A DNA stretch of 64,000 nucleotides from Eubacterium multiforme (GCF_030813415.1 NZ_JAUSUF010000002.1:248001-312000), one strand, 5' to 3'. Shown: positions 7,205 through 16,870, counted from the stretch's first letter. The notes: generated by a model not told the origin, from the sequence alone. Program-made: numbers and translations.

Positions 7205-8800
7205 ATGACTACTACATTTATCAATGTTTCAATTGACAAACTTATTGTTAATCCTGAAAATTATAGATTTGAATCTGTGGATAATGAAGATTTAGCAATA
7301 AAAATAATGTTAGATAAACATAATAAAGCAATTAAAGAATTATTAAAAGATATTTTAGAAAATGGATTGAATCCACTAGAAAGATTATTAGTATTTGAAA
7401 AAAATAATAATTATATAGTATTAGAAGGTAATAGAAGAGTAACAGCACTTAAAATAATTAATGATGTTAATATATTAAAAAATATAGATCAAAAATACTT
7501 TAAGGAATACTCAAAATTAATTAAAAATACAAAAAATAAATTTTCTTTAGATAAAGTTTCTTGTGCATTAACAGATGATATTCCTGAATCAAATAAGTGG
7601 ATTGGACTTAAGCATACTGGATCTAATGGAGGAAGGGGAACAATACCTTGGGATACTACTCAAAAAAGAAGATTTTTGAATAACACTACTACTAACAGTA
7701 AGTCTAATATTGTTACTTCTTTATATTCTTACATAAAATCAAATAATTATTATTGCGACTCAATAAAACAAAATTTAGATATAATTCCTGTAACTACACT
7801 AGAAAGATTATTAAATGATCCTTATGTTAGAGAAAATATTGGTATTGATATCAAAAGAAATACAATTTATAAGTTATATCCAGATATTGAAATAAGCAAA
7901 CCTTTAAAAAAAGTTTTAAATGATTTGATAAATAAAAAAATTGTAGTAACAGATATTTATACTAAAAGTCATAGAATAGATTACTTAGATACATTTTCTG
8001 AAAAGGATTTACCAAATTACTCAACAAAATTAACTTTTCCTATTGAATTATTATGTAATCTAAATATAGATAAATTACCTTTAGGTAATACTGGTGATAA
8101 TACTAATAGCAATTCTGATGGTAATACTGGTGATAATACTAATAGCAATTCTGATGGTAATACTGGTGATAATACTAATAGCAATTCTGATGGTAATACT
8201 GGTGATAATACTAATAGCAATTCTGATGGTAATACTGGTGATAATACTAATAGTAATACTGGTGATAATACTAATAGTAATACTGGTGATAATACTAATA
8301 GTAATACTGGTGATAATACTAATAGTAATACTGATGGTAAACGTGATAATAATAATATAAATAAGAGAAAATTTCTTATTCCTAGTACATTTCATGCTAG
8401 AATAAATGTACCTAGAATACAGCAAATTTATAAAGAATTAAAAAGATTAGATGTATCTGAATACCCTAATTCAGTTTCAGTTCTTTTTAGAGTATTTTTT
8501 GAATTAACTGTAGATGAATATATAGAACAAACTAATTTGCAAGGAATAACAAATAACGATAAACTTAACAAAAAGGTACAAGCGTGTATTGATGACTTAA
8601 AGAAAAAAAATTTATTTGATAAATATAAAGCAAAACCTATCAATGTTGCTATATCTACTAATGATAGTTTGTTCTCAATAAATACATTTAATAGTTATGT
8701 TCATAATAAACATATGATACCAGATCCTATGCAATTAAAAAATACTTGGAATCAATTTGAATCATTTATTCTAACTTTACTAAATACAACTAAAAAATAA
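7205..8800 (+). CDS. ParB-like nuclease-domain protein with repeat linker
   Basis: The 531-residue protein starts with a ParB/sulfiredoxin-like domain (residues about 1-90; key segment VLEGNRRVTALKI). A middle helical region follows, then an Asn/Gly/Thr/Ser-rich repeat tract (residues about 294-378) and a separate C-terminal domain of about 150 residues that I do not recognise. AAGGAGG precedes the ATG. It is followed directly by a Dam-type methylase. Both lie between repressor and integrase, the usual place for phage cargo. It may be a defence, DNA-protection or regulatory protein; chromosome partition is unlikely, as no ParA is present. Confidence 0.6.
   Translation: MTTTFINVSIDKLIVNPENYRFESVDNEDLAIKIMLDKHNKAIKELLKDILENGLNPLERLLVFEKNNNYIVLEGNRRVTALKIINDVNILKNIDQKYFKEYSKLIKNTKNKFSLDKVSCALTDDIPESNKWIGLKHTGSNGGRGTIPWDTTQKRRFLNNTTTNSKSNIVTSLYSYIKSNNYYCDSIKQNLDIIPVTTLERLLNDPYVRENIGIDIKRNTIYKLYPDIEISKPLKKVLNDLINKKIVVTDIYTKSHRIDYLDTFSEKDLPNYSTKLTFPIELLCNLNIDKLPLGNTGDNTNSNSDGNTGDNTNSNSDGNTGDNTNSNSDGNTGDNTNSNSDGNTGDNTNSNTGDNTNSNTGDNTNSNTGDNTNSNTDGKRDNNNINKRKFLIPSTFHARINVPRIQQIYKELKRLDVSEYPNSVSVLFRVFFELTVDEYIEQTNLQGITNNDKLNKKVQACIDDLKKKNLFDKYKAKPINVAISTNDSLFSINTFNSYVHNKHMIPDPMQLKNTWNQFESFILTLLNTTKK
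8084..8340 (+). repeat. In-frame tandem repeats in the ParB-like gene
   Basis: Four exact 36-bp units encoding GNTGDNTNSNSD are followed by about four 24-bp units encoding NTGDNTNS. Near-identity at the DNA level suggests recent slippage or recombination. The product is a flexible polar linker between two folded regions. Confidence 0.9.
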
Positions 8801-8869
8801 ATTCATGGCCTAAAACATATTTTTATGCTAAACTTATATTGTAATTTAATATACTAAGGAGATTATTTT

Positions 8870-9727
8870 ATGGCCATAAAAAATTATTCCCCTTTAAGAT
8901 ATCCTGGGGGAAAAAATAAATTATCTAATTATGTAAAAAACTTAATAGATTTAAATAATGTAAGTGGACATACATACATAGAGCCGTTCGCTGGTGGAGC
9001 TGCTGTAGCATTACATTTATTGATAAATGGTTATGTTGATAATATTATAATAAATGATTATGATAGATCAATTTATGCTTTTTGGCGCTGTGTATTAACA
9101 TACACTAAGAGATTTTGTAAACTTATAGACGATACGCCAATAACAATGGATGAATGGTACAAACAAAAAAAAATCCAAAATAATAAAGAAAATGTTAATT
9201 TATTTGAATTAGGTTTTTCAACATTTTTTCTAAATAGAACAAATCGTTCTGGTATAATAAAAGCTGGTGTTATAGGTGGATATAATCAAACTGGTAATTA
9301 TAAAATGGATTGTAGATTTAATAAATCTGATCTTATAGAACGTATAAAATTAATAGCAAGTTATAAGAGTCATATTAAACTTTATAATTATGATGCTATT
9401 AAATTAATAGATAAAATTATAAAGCCTAATTCTGATAAAAGTTTTACTTTTTTTGATCCCCCCTATTATAAGCAAGGGTCAAATTTATATGTAAACTTCT
9501 ATAAACATGAAGATCATGTTAAATTATCAAATAAAATTAAAGAATTAGATCATAATCACAAATGGATTGTTACCTATGATAATAGTCCAGAAATTTTTGA
9601 TATTTATAAAGACTTTTCTTTTATACAATATCCACTAAAGTATACAGTTGAAAAAAAATATTTTGGTGTTGAAGTTTTATTTTATTCAAAATATACTAAT
9701 ATAAATTATTTCAGAAATAATACCTAG
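8870..9727 (+). CDS. DNA adenine methyltransferase (D12 class, Dam-like)
   Basis: The 285-residue protein has the D12 N-terminal motif SPLRYPGGKNKL, then FAGGAAVALHLL (S-adenosylmethionine site) and FFDPPYYKQG near residue 195, the DPPY catalytic motif for N6-adenine methylation. Enzymes of this class usually methylate GATC-type sites. No restriction endonuclease is visible next door; the partner is the ParB-like protein upstream. AAGGAG precedes the ATG. It may protect phage DNA or form part of a two-gene cassette. Confidence 0.85.
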   Translation: MAIKNYSPLRYPGGKNKLSNYVKNLIDLNNVSGHTYIEPFAGGAAVALHLLINGYVDNIIINDYDRSIYAFWRCVLTYTKRFCKLIDDTPITMDEWYKQKKIQNNKENVNLFELGFSTFFLNRTNRSGIIKAGVIGGYNQTGNYKMDCRFNKSDLIERIKLIASYKSHIKLYNYDAIKLIDKIIKPNSDKSFTFFDPPYYKQGSNLYVNFYKHEDHVKLSNKIKELDHNHKWIVTYDNSPEIFDIYKDFSFIQYPLKYTVEKKYFGVEVLFYSKYTNINYFRNNT

Positions 9728-9752
9728 AATAATTAATCTAGGTATTATTTTT
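9718..9752 (+). terminator. Terminator after the methylase gene
   Basis: The inverted repeat AATACCTAGA and TCTAGGTATT is followed by a T run. It overlaps the 3' end of the methylase gene. Confidence 0.75.
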
Positions 9753-9827
9753 AAGCATTTTAAGAACATACGTTCGTATTTTGTGCTATAATTATCCTAT
9801 AAATATAATTTATGGGGTGATTAACAA

Positions 9828-10325
9828 ATGAAAAGCCTAACTGATATATATAATTTAATAGAAAAAGAAAACTTAATACTTGAAGAAGTTAATTTTAAAG
9901 AACCCAATATAGAAGGTATATATTTTAAAGTGCCAGGGCTCTCTCCTACTATAGGTATTCATAAAAATATAGTACATAATACTAAAAAATATATATCTGT
10001 TTTAGCTGAGGAGCTTGGCCATCATTTTACTTCTATAGGTGATTTAACTGCTGAGTGTGTTACTTATGCTCAAAAATTAAATAGAAGTAAACAAGAACTT
10101 AGAGCTAGGCGTTTTGCAGCTAATTATTTAATTTCTGATGATGAAATAATTGGAGCAATACTACAAAATATAAATACTATATATGGACTCTCAAGCTATT
10201 TTAACGTTACTGAAGAAATTATAAAATATAAACTACTATCAATATATCTAAAAGAAGGTAAATATACTAATAGTATACTTGCTATTATGACTAAGGAGGT
10301 AGTTTATGATTGTTGCAATCTATAG
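9828..10325 (+). CDS. ImmA/IrrE-like metallopeptidase
   Basis: The 165-residue protein carries VLAEELGHHFTS, the ImmA-type zinc-peptidase helix with the EELGHH core, and a later ARRFAANYLIS segment typical of the family. In ICEBs1, ImmA cleaves the repressor to induce the element. Here it lies downstream of the CI-like gene and overlaps the integrase gene by 20 bases, so it probably controls excision and induction. Its first motif residue differs from the classic HExxH. Confidence 0.75.
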   Translation: MKSLTDIYNLIEKENLILEEVNFKEPNIEGIYFKVPGLSPTIGIHKNIVHNTKKYISVLAEELGHHFTSIGDLTAECVTYAQKLNRSKQELRARRFAANYLISDDEIIGAILQNINTIYGLSSYFNVTEEIIKYKLLSIYLKEGKYTNSILAIMTKEVVYDCCNL

Positions 10326-11949
10326 TAGAAAGTCAAAATTCACTGGTAAAGGTGATTCTATAGAAAACCAAATAGAAATGTGTAAAGAATACATTAAAAC
10401 ACACATTTCAGATGAAGTTGATTTTCTAGTATATGAAGATGAAGGTTTTAGTGGTGGAAATATTAATAGACCTGAATTTAAAAATCTAATGAATGATATT
10501 AAACATAGAAAAATAAATCTTCTTATTTGTTATAGGTTAGATAGGATCAGTAGAAATGTTTCTGACTTCTCTTCTGTTTTAGAAACTTTACAAGAAAATA
10601 AAGTTGATTTTATTTCTATAAAAGAACAGTTCGATACTTCTTCTCCTATGGGTAGAGCTATGATATATATTGCTTCTGTATTTGCTCAATTAGAAAGAGA
10701 AACTATTGCAGAACGTATTAAAGATAACATGCTTGAAATGGCCAAAAACGGCAAATGGACAGGTGGTAAGATACCATTAGGCTTTAAATCTAATAAAATC
10801 ACTTACATAGATGATGAAGGTAAGAAAAGACATAAATCATCTTTAGAACATGAGCCTAAAGACTTAGAATTTGTTAAATTTCTTTATGAAAAATATTTAG
10901 AACTTGGAAGCCTTCATAAACTTGAAGTATATACTCATCAAAATAATATAAGTTCTATTTCAGGTAAAATATTTGAAAAAAGTACTCTTAAAATAATTCT
11001 TCAAAATCCTATATATGTTAAAGCTAATTCAAGTGTAGTTGATTATTTAACTACTAATGGTTGTAAAGTTTATGGTGAAGTTGATAATTTACATTCTCTT
11101 CTTAGCTATAATAAAACTGAAAGTATATATAAAAATGGTAAACTTACTAAAGCTAATAAAGAGCCTTCTGAAAGGTTTGCTTCCGTTAGTAATATACTTG
11201 GTTATCTTGAACCTGAATTATGGCTTAAAGTACAATTACAGTTTGATAGAAATAAAGATACATTTCCACGCCTTGGTAAGACCCATAATGCTCTTTTAAT
11301 TGGAAAATTATTTTGTGGAAATTGTAAAAGTAGAATGTTAATACAACATGGTAAAGTTTCAACAAAAACTGGTGAAAAGTTATTTTATTATGTATGCTCC
11401 TTAAAAAGAACTTCTAAAAGAAAGTTATGTAATTCTAAAAATATTAGTCTTTCAAAAATTGAAAAAACTGTTTTAAAAACATTAAAAAATCTAAGCTATG
11501 ATAGCACATTTTTTTTGGATAATTTAAATATTAAGTATAATGATACTTCAAATAATAAAGCTGCTCTTTTATCATTAAATAAATCATTAGAAGATAAAAA
11601 ATCTCAAATTGATGTTTTAGTAAATAAATTATCTTTGGATCATAATAATTTACTTACTGAAGTTTTATTTGAAAAAATAACTAACCTAAAAAAGGAATGC
11701 ATTGAATTAAATAATAAAATTAACAGCATAAAAAAAGAAAAGATTAAATTAGAAAATGAATCATTAGAAATTTCTTTTATTGAAACTCTTATTAATAAGT
11801 GTTCTTATATAGAAAATCTTTCTCATAATGAACAAAAACAATTAATTGATTCTTTAGTAGATACTATTTACTATTATCCTCCTGATAAAGATGGAAATGA
11901 TAAAATTAAAATCAATTTTGTAGGATCATTAGATATTATAAAAAATTAA
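10306..11949 (+). CDS. Large serine integrase of prophage A
   Basis: The 547-residue protein has the N-terminal resolvase domain (AIYSRKS with the catalytic Ser, then EDEGFSGGNINRPEF and LICYRLDRISRNV). A recombinase domain follows, then a zinc ribbon (LFCGNCKSRM ... YYVCSLKRTSKRKLC) and a coiled coil (about residues 420-490). It overlaps the ImmA-like gene, with AAGGAGG inside that gene's 3' end. It is probably the enzyme that placed prophage A in the host gene broken at 12,488. Confidence 0.9.
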   Translation: MIVAIYSRKSKFTGKGDSIENQIEMCKEYIKTHISDEVDFLVYEDEGFSGGNINRPEFKNLMNDIKHRKINLLICYRLDRISRNVSDFSSVLETLQENKVDFISIKEQFDTSSPMGRAMIYIASVFAQLERETIAERIKDNMLEMAKNGKWTGGKIPLGFKSNKITYIDDEGKKRHKSSLEHEPKDLEFVKFLYEKYLELGSLHKLEVYTHQNNISSISGKIFEKSTLKIILQNPIYVKANSSVVDYLTTNGCKVYGEVDNLHSLLSYNKTESIYKNGKLTKANKEPSERFASVSNILGYLEPELWLKVQLQFDRNKDTFPRLGKTHNALLIGKLFCGNCKSRMLIQHGKVSTKTGEKLFYYVCSLKRTSKRKLCNSKNISLSKIEKTVLKTLKNLSYDSTFFLDNLNIKYNDTSNNKAALLSLNKSLEDKKSQIDVLVNKLSLDHNNLLTEVLFEKITNLKKECIELNNKINSIKKEKIKLENESLEISFIETLINKCSYIENLSHNEQKQLIDSLVDTIYYYPPDKDGNDKIKINFVGSLDIIKN

Positions 11950-12037
11950 ATCTTAATTTAAAATTAAGCTAATCTTAATGTAATATTATAATATTTAAAA
12001 TAAACTATTTATATTCTAATACAAAGGAGTGAATTAT

Positions 12038-12430
12038 ATGACATATTTTCAAAATATCTATTTTGGAAGCTTTGGTTTAATTTTAGGAATAATTTTTTAT
12101 ATTATTAGAGTATATCCTAGTTATATAATGGCCAAAAAAGCAAATCTAAAAAATCCATGGATGATGCTAATACCAATTTTAGGTGAATTACAAATGCTTC
12201 ATTTAGCAGGTTTATCTTATTGGTACTTTCTTCTTTCATTTATTCCATTTGTAAATTTCATTTTTTCTATAATAGTTTTCTATCGAATTATGAAAAACTT
12301 TGGTTTCGGATTAGGAATGACTATATTAGGAATTATATTCTCATTTATAGCATTTTTAACATTCTGGTATATTGTAATAACAAATAGAAATTTTGTTGGA
12401 GATATTCCTGAAGAATATCAAGAATATTAG
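12038..12430 (+). CDS. Small multi-pass membrane protein (DUF5684-like)
   Basis: A protein of about 130 residues with four predicted membrane helices (near residues 8-28, 43-55, 65-90 and 96-118). The segment NLKNPWMMLIPILGELQML resembles the DUF5684 family. I chose the ATG 8 bases after AAAGGAG; a GTG three codons earlier overlaps that site. It lies between the integrase and the presumed attachment site, so it is probably prophage cargo. Confidence 0.6.
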   Translation: MTYFQNIYFGSFGLILGIIFYIIRVYPSYIMAKKANLKNPWMMLIPILGELQMLHLAGLSYWYFLLSFIPFVNFIFSIIVFYRIMKNFGFGLGMTILGIIFSFIAFLTFWYIVITNRNFVGDIPEEYQEY

Positions 12431-12458
12431 TAAAAATAGAATAATAATTAATATAAAA

Positions 12459-12487
12459 AACGACCTGAGAAAAAGGTTGTTTTTTTG
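12459..12487 (+). terminator. Terminator at the right end of prophage A
   Basis: AACGACCT pairs with AGGTTGTT around a short loop and is followed by a run of T. The host gene remnant begins directly after it. Confidence 0.65.
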
Positions 12488-12488
12488 T

Positions 12489-13245
12489 TCATGTAGCATG
12501 TCCAGTATCAAGTAATATTATATTTTCTGCAAATTCTTTTAATGCATATTGCTGACATACCTTACTACTTAATTTATCATAATTAATATCTTCCTTTGGA
12601 ATTTTAAGTATTACTACACCATTTTTATCCAATTTTTCTCTTAAATCTTTTGATAAGCTTTCTTTTGCAAGCTTACAAGATCCTGAAAAAGCACCAAGTT
12701 CATCTCCATTTCTCTCTCCTTGAATATCTCTAACATTACATCTTTCGCTTACACTTATTCTTGGCCCAAAAGCAGGACATCTTAAAACACACATTGAACA
12801 ACCATTTCCATACCTTAAACAATTCCCCATAGGACCTGTTGATCCTGTTGTTTCTATAAATACATCTCCTGAAATATAGGTATCATCTGCAAGTATTACT
12901 CCTTTAATCTTTTTCCCATCAAAATCTACATCTTTAACACGAGTTTCCATAAAAATTTTTATTCCTGTATCTTTCAAATATTCTCGAGTTGCTCCCTCAA
13001 TTATATTTACATCATAAAGACTTGCATGTTTATGACCTGGAAAATCTATATTTTTATGTCTTGAATTTTCATCAGTTAATTTTATTAAATCGCCTGCACC
13101 TAAAGCTATAAGTTCTTCTGAAGCTGTAAATCTTCCATTGTTTCTCATAATGCCTCCAACATTTCCAAGTCCAAGAAGCAAATCTGTCTTTTCAAATAGT
13201 AATACTTCTGCTCCTGCCTTTTTTGCAGTTATAGCAGCTGCAACA
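12489..13245 (-). pseudogene. FAD oxidoreductase, main fragment, broken at both ends
   Basis: The fragment covers most of an FAD-dependent oxidoreductase. It includes a partial N-terminal dinucleotide fold (AAAITAKKAGAEVLLFEK), a GNGCSMCVLRCPAFGPR Cys motif and a downstream NVRDIQGERNG segment. The first 14 codons lie at 16,871-16,912, across a 3.6-kb insertion, and joining them restores the frame. The C-terminus stops at LLDTGHA, where homologues as I recall them continue for well over 100 residues, so the 3' end also appears lost, probably to prophage A. Both breaks make the gene inactive. Confidence 0.85.
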
Positions 13246-13611
13246 GCTCTTTACTTAAAATTACATCAAAAATCTGTAAATTTTATTAATATACAACTTT
13301 TAAAAATTTACTAAGTTTATTAAAATTTTTCATTTAAAATTTACCATTTTATATCCATATTTTTAATTAAAAATCAATATATTTTTCGCTTTATTTTATT
13401 CAAATTTATACCTTAAAATACAAAATTTATTAAAATTCATTTTAATACACTATTTTATTTATCATTTGTAATAATTTACTAGTATTTTTTATTTAATCCT
13501 TTATACTTTCAATTAAATTTTCAATAATGTATTTTTATCAATGTAGATTATTCAGAAAATTCATACTATTATTGTATTGTAAACCTATACATAAACAAAG
13601 GAGGAATATTA
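13246..13611. other. AT-rich leader of the 3.6-kb element
   Basis: This stretch has no supported gene. It is extremely AT-rich, with loosely repeated TTTATTAAAATT-like words, and probably holds the recombination site flank and the promoter of the transporter gene. Confidence 0.5.
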
Positions 13612-14985
13612 ATGAACGATACATTGTTAAATTTAATAACAAGCAAAGATGAAAATTGGGATAAGAGATGGAAATATAACTGTGCTATTTTTATACTAAG
13701 TTATATTTTTATGGGTGCAGTAACAGGAATAACAAATGATTCTTTCGTGTCCTACTTAAACATCACTGTTCCAGATGTAGTTAAAGCCCTTCCAGCTTAT
13801 GCATCAATAGCAACATTTGCAATAGCCATTATATTATTATTTACAAGTAAAATTGGTTATAAAAAAATAGCCATTGGATCTCCAATAATTTTATTATTAG
13901 GATTATTTGCATGTATATATAGTAAAAATCCAACAATCATATTAATTGCTAATATTCTTATAAATATTGGTGCTGCAATGTATGATTGCATATATCCATT
14001 AATGTTTACATCATATACTCCTATAGAAGAAAGAACTTCTATGTTCTCAAGGGTTATGTACTGTAATTTAATTAGCCAATCTATATTAACATTTTTTAAT
14101 GGTAAAATAGTTGTTTGGAAATTTAGTAAAAATTTAAAAATTTCCTATGATCAAGCAGCCCTTTTATCTGAACATCAAAACGAATTAAATCCTATGCAAC
14201 TATCAGCTTATACATCATCATATAAATTTGTTTTATGGATAGCAGTTATTTTAACAGTTATTTCTTTATTCTTTTTATTCTTCTTAAAGGAACAAGTTCA
14301 AGATTATCAAGAAACAAAGGAAGAAATTGCTGAAAGAAAATCTGGCAAAAAATTTGACTTTAAATTACTTGCAAACAAATATGTAATTATGTGGGTAGTT
14401 ATATTTAGTATAATTAGATTTGGTGCTTTACTTGTAACTCCTTATTTCCCAATTTATTTAAATGATTTCCTACATATTAGTAGAGGTGTTGTTTCAACAA
14501 TAATAACCTTCTCAACAATCGCTATGGTTTTAGGATATTTTTGCACTCCTTGGCTTGAGAAAAAATTAGGAGCAATAGTTACAATAGCAGTAGCTACAAT
14601 ACTATGTGTTCCTATAATGTTTATAATGCCACATGGTGCTATGTTTGGCGCTAATGTTTCTTGGGCAATTGGAATAATTTTATTCTTTAGATCTGGAATT
14701 GCAAATGCTTCTGGTCCAATTGAACTTTCATTGCCACTAACATTTGTTCCAAAAAATTTAGTTCCTACATATAATTCTCTTATATTAATTACAAATTCTG
14801 TAGTTGGAATTTTAACTGGATTATTTGGAAGATATGTTTTATTTACAAAGCCTAGTGGATATGGTACAGCATATTATATTGCAGGTGTAGTATATTTATT
14901 ATGTAGTATAGTATTACTTATAATATTTACTAAAAAATACAACAGACCCTCAAATAATTCAGAAGATGAAGCTAATATAAATTAA
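13612..14985 (+). CDS. Major facilitator superfamily transporter
   Basis: The 457-residue protein has about twelve membrane helices in two halves, with a central charged loop (about residues 228-250, QVQDYQETKEEIAERKSGKK). It starts after AAAGGAGG. It is the only metabolic cargo of the 3.6-kb element. The substrate cannot be read from the sequence; sugars, nucleosides or drugs are all possible. A terminator follows at once. Confidence 0.8.
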   Translation: MNDTLLNLITSKDENWDKRWKYNCAIFILSYIFMGAVTGITNDSFVSYLNITVPDVVKALPAYASIATFAIAIILLFTSKIGYKKIAIGSPIILLLGLFACIYSKNPTIILIANILINIGAAMYDCIYPLMFTSYTPIEERTSMFSRVMYCNLISQSILTFFNGKIVVWKFSKNLKISYDQAALLSEHQNELNPMQLSAYTSSYKFVLWIAVILTVISLFFLFFLKEQVQDYQETKEEIAERKSGKKFDFKLLANKYVIMWVVIFSIIRFGALLVTPYFPIYLNDFLHISRGVVSTIITFSTIAMVLGYFCTPWLEKKLGAIVTIAVATILCVPIMFIMPHGAMFGANVSWAIGIILFFRSGIANASGPIELSLPLTFVPKNLVPTYNSLILITNSVVGILTGLFGRYVLFTKPSGYGTAYYIAGVVYLLCSIVLLIIFTKKYNRPSNNSEDEANIN

Positions 14986-14998
14986 TTTTATTTTTTAT

Positions 14999-15034
14999 AA
15001 TAACACTCTACATAAATTTTGTAGAGTGTTATTG
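14999..15034. terminator. Terminator between MFS gene and small ORF
   Basis: The arms AATAACACTCTAC and GTAGAGTGTTATT form a strong inverted repeat with T-rich flanks on both sides. It can serve the transporter gene on the plus strand and overlaps the stop codon of the convergent small gene. Confidence 0.8.
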
Positions 15035-15199
15035 ATTTTTATCTAATAATCTATAAATTTCACTTTTTTCTTTTTTTAATTCCTCAAACTTTTTATCAAT
15101 AAATTCATTATTTCCTTTATAAATATCTAATAAAGCTTTAGTAAATATAATATTTATACTCTTTGAAAATGTATAAGTAACATTAAGCTCCTTCTTCAT
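15029..15199 (-). CDS. Small charged protein, possible recombination accessory factor
   Basis: A 56-residue frame begins MKKELNVTYTFSKS and has AAAGGGGG upstream of the ATG. The second half is a charged helix rich in Lys and Glu, suggesting a coiled coil. It is divergent from the recombinase gene and lies inside the element. Serine-recombinase elements often carry a small directionality factor or regulator, which makes that a reasonable but unproven role. Confidence 0.5.
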   Translation of the reverse strand: MKKELNVTYTFSKSINIIFTKALLDIYKGNNEFIDKKFEELKKEKSEIYRLLDKNQ

Positions 15200-15336
15200 A
15201 AATATACCCCCTTTAATCCTAATAATATTAAATATAGTATTCTTGTCCCTAATTTTTGTTACAAATATATTTTTTAAAATTTTTTCAATAATATAAATAT
15301 GAAATCTGGAATAAACTTTAATATAGGAGGTTTCAT

Positions 15337-16863
15337 ATGAAAAAAATAGCTATATATTCAAGAAAATCTAAGGAAACTGATACTGGAGAAAGTATAAAAA
15401 ACCAAATAAGTTTATGCAAAAATTATTTTAATAGTAGATATAAAGATTGTAACTTTGAAACTTTTATTGATGAAGGCTTTAGTGGTGGAAATACTAATAG
15501 ACCTGCTTTTAGACGTATGCTAGAACTTTCTAAACTAAAAAAATTTGATATTATTGCTGTTTATAAAATAGATAGAATTGCTAGAAATATAACTGATTTC
15601 TTTAATATATATAATGAATTAGAAATTAATAATATTAAATTAGTTAGTATAACAGAAGGCTTTGATGCCACTACTCCTATAGGAAAAATGATGATGACTA
15701 TACTTGCTGGTTTTGCTGATATGGAGAGAGAAAATATAAGACAAAGAGTTAAAGATAATATGAATGAACTTGCAAAACTTGGAAGATGGAGCGGAGGCAC
15801 CCCTCCTACTGGTTATACTAGTGAAAGTAAATATATAAATGGCAAAAAAATAACTTATCTTAAACTGTTAGAAACTAAAAAGGAGCTTATAAAAAAAATT
15901 TTTAAACTTGCAAGTGAAAATTTTACAACCTATGAGGTAAGTAAAGAAGTAAATATAAGTAATAAAACAATTGCTAATATAATTTCAAATCCAACCTATA
16001 TTAAATCTGACTTAAAATCTAAATATTATTTAGAAAGCATTGGCTATAAAGTATATGGTGATATTAATGGCAAAGGTTTCCTATCCTATGGAAGAAGACC
16101 AAAAAAAAATGGTAAAAAACTTTATAATTCTTCTGGAATGTTTGTTGCAGTAAGCACTCATGAAGGAATTATTGATTCTTCAACCTGGATAAAAGCAAAT
16201 GAAAACTTAAAAAATCGTGCTTTAACTGGTAGACCTAGAATATCTAATAATTCTTTTTTAGCACATTTAGTAACTTGTACCTGTGGCAGTACTATGTTTA
16301 TAACTTCTAGTCATACTAAAAAAGATGGATCCAAATCCTATTATTTTAGATGTTCTAATAAAACAAATAAAGAAATACTTTGTAATTCAAGTTTTATTAA
16401 AGTATCTCATTTAGAAAAAAAGATTTTAGATATTCTAAGTGAAATATCTTTAGATATAAACTTATTAAAAAAATATACTAATATAGATACTGATAATTAT
16501 AAAAAAAATATATCAAAACTAAAATATAAATTAAAAAGCAATGAATTTAAAATAGATTCTTTAACTGAAAAACTTTTAATTTTAAATGGTAATACTTTAA
16601 GAATTATTAATAATAAAATTAATGAATTATCTAATGAAAATACTATTATAAATGAGAATTTACTACATTTAGAAAAATATCTTATATTAAAACAAAAAGA
16701 TAATTCTTCAATAGATAATTTTCAAAAAAAACTAAAAAGTATATTAATTATTTTCCACGAACTACCAATAAAAGAAAAACAAAATTTTATAAGAAAAATT
16801 ATAAAAGAAATTAAATTTGATGGTAATAACTCAGTTCAAATAATATTTAATGATATAATTTGA
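15337..16863 (+). CDS. Large serine recombinase of the 3.6-kb element
   Basis: The 508-residue protein carries the resolvase catalytic domain (AIYSRKS, DEGFSGGNTNRPAF, AVYKIDRIARNI), a recombinase domain, a Cys4 zinc ribbon (CTCGSTM ... FRCSNKTNKEILC) and a C-terminal coiled coil. It is related to the prophage A integrase but clearly different in sequence. TAGGAGG precedes the ATG. Its 3' end lies next to the right core, the usual position for this type of enzyme. Confidence 0.9.
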   Translation: MKKIAIYSRKSKETDTGESIKNQISLCKNYFNSRYKDCNFETFIDEGFSGGNTNRPAFRRMLELSKLKKFDIIAVYKIDRIARNITDFFNIYNELEINNIKLVSITEGFDATTPIGKMMMTILAGFADMERENIRQRVKDNMNELAKLGRWSGGTPPTGYTSESKYINGKKITYLKLLETKKELIKKIFKLASENFTTYEVSKEVNISNKTIANIISNPTYIKSDLKSKYYLESIGYKVYGDINGKGFLSYGRRPKKNGKKLYNSSGMFVAVSTHEGIIDSSTWIKANENLKNRALTGRPRISNNSFLAHLVTCTCGSTMFITSSHTKKDGSKSYYFRCSNKTNKEILCNSSFIKVSHLEKKILDILSEISLDINLLKKYTNIDTDNYKKNISKLKYKLKSNEFKIDSLTEKLLILNGNTLRIINNKINELSNENTIINENLLHLEKYLILKQKDNSSIDNFQKKLKSILIIFHELPIKEKQNFIRKIIKEIKFDGNNSVQIIFNDII

Positions 16864-16870
16864 ACTGGGT

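Larger units (their letters stand above)
1..12488. mobile_element. Prophage A, right part (left end outside the window)
   Basis: This block has a temperate phage layout. Regulatory and replication genes are on the minus strand, followed by a divergent repressor switch, then plus-strand cargo, an ImmA-like protease and a large serine integrase. The right boundary is inferred at about 12,488, because a host oxidoreductase gene stops abruptly there without its expected C-terminal part. The structural genes should lie to the left, outside the window. No left attachment site can be seen, so the boundary is an inference. Confidence 0.75.

Noticed and set aside
8084-8340. CRISPR-like array
   Set aside because: Units are contiguous and in frame, with no spacers between them.
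8081-8425. Long minus-strand and alternate plus-strand frames over the repeat tract
   Set aside because: They arise from the repeat composition, lack ribosome-binding sites and are opposite or out of frame with the clear ParB-like gene.
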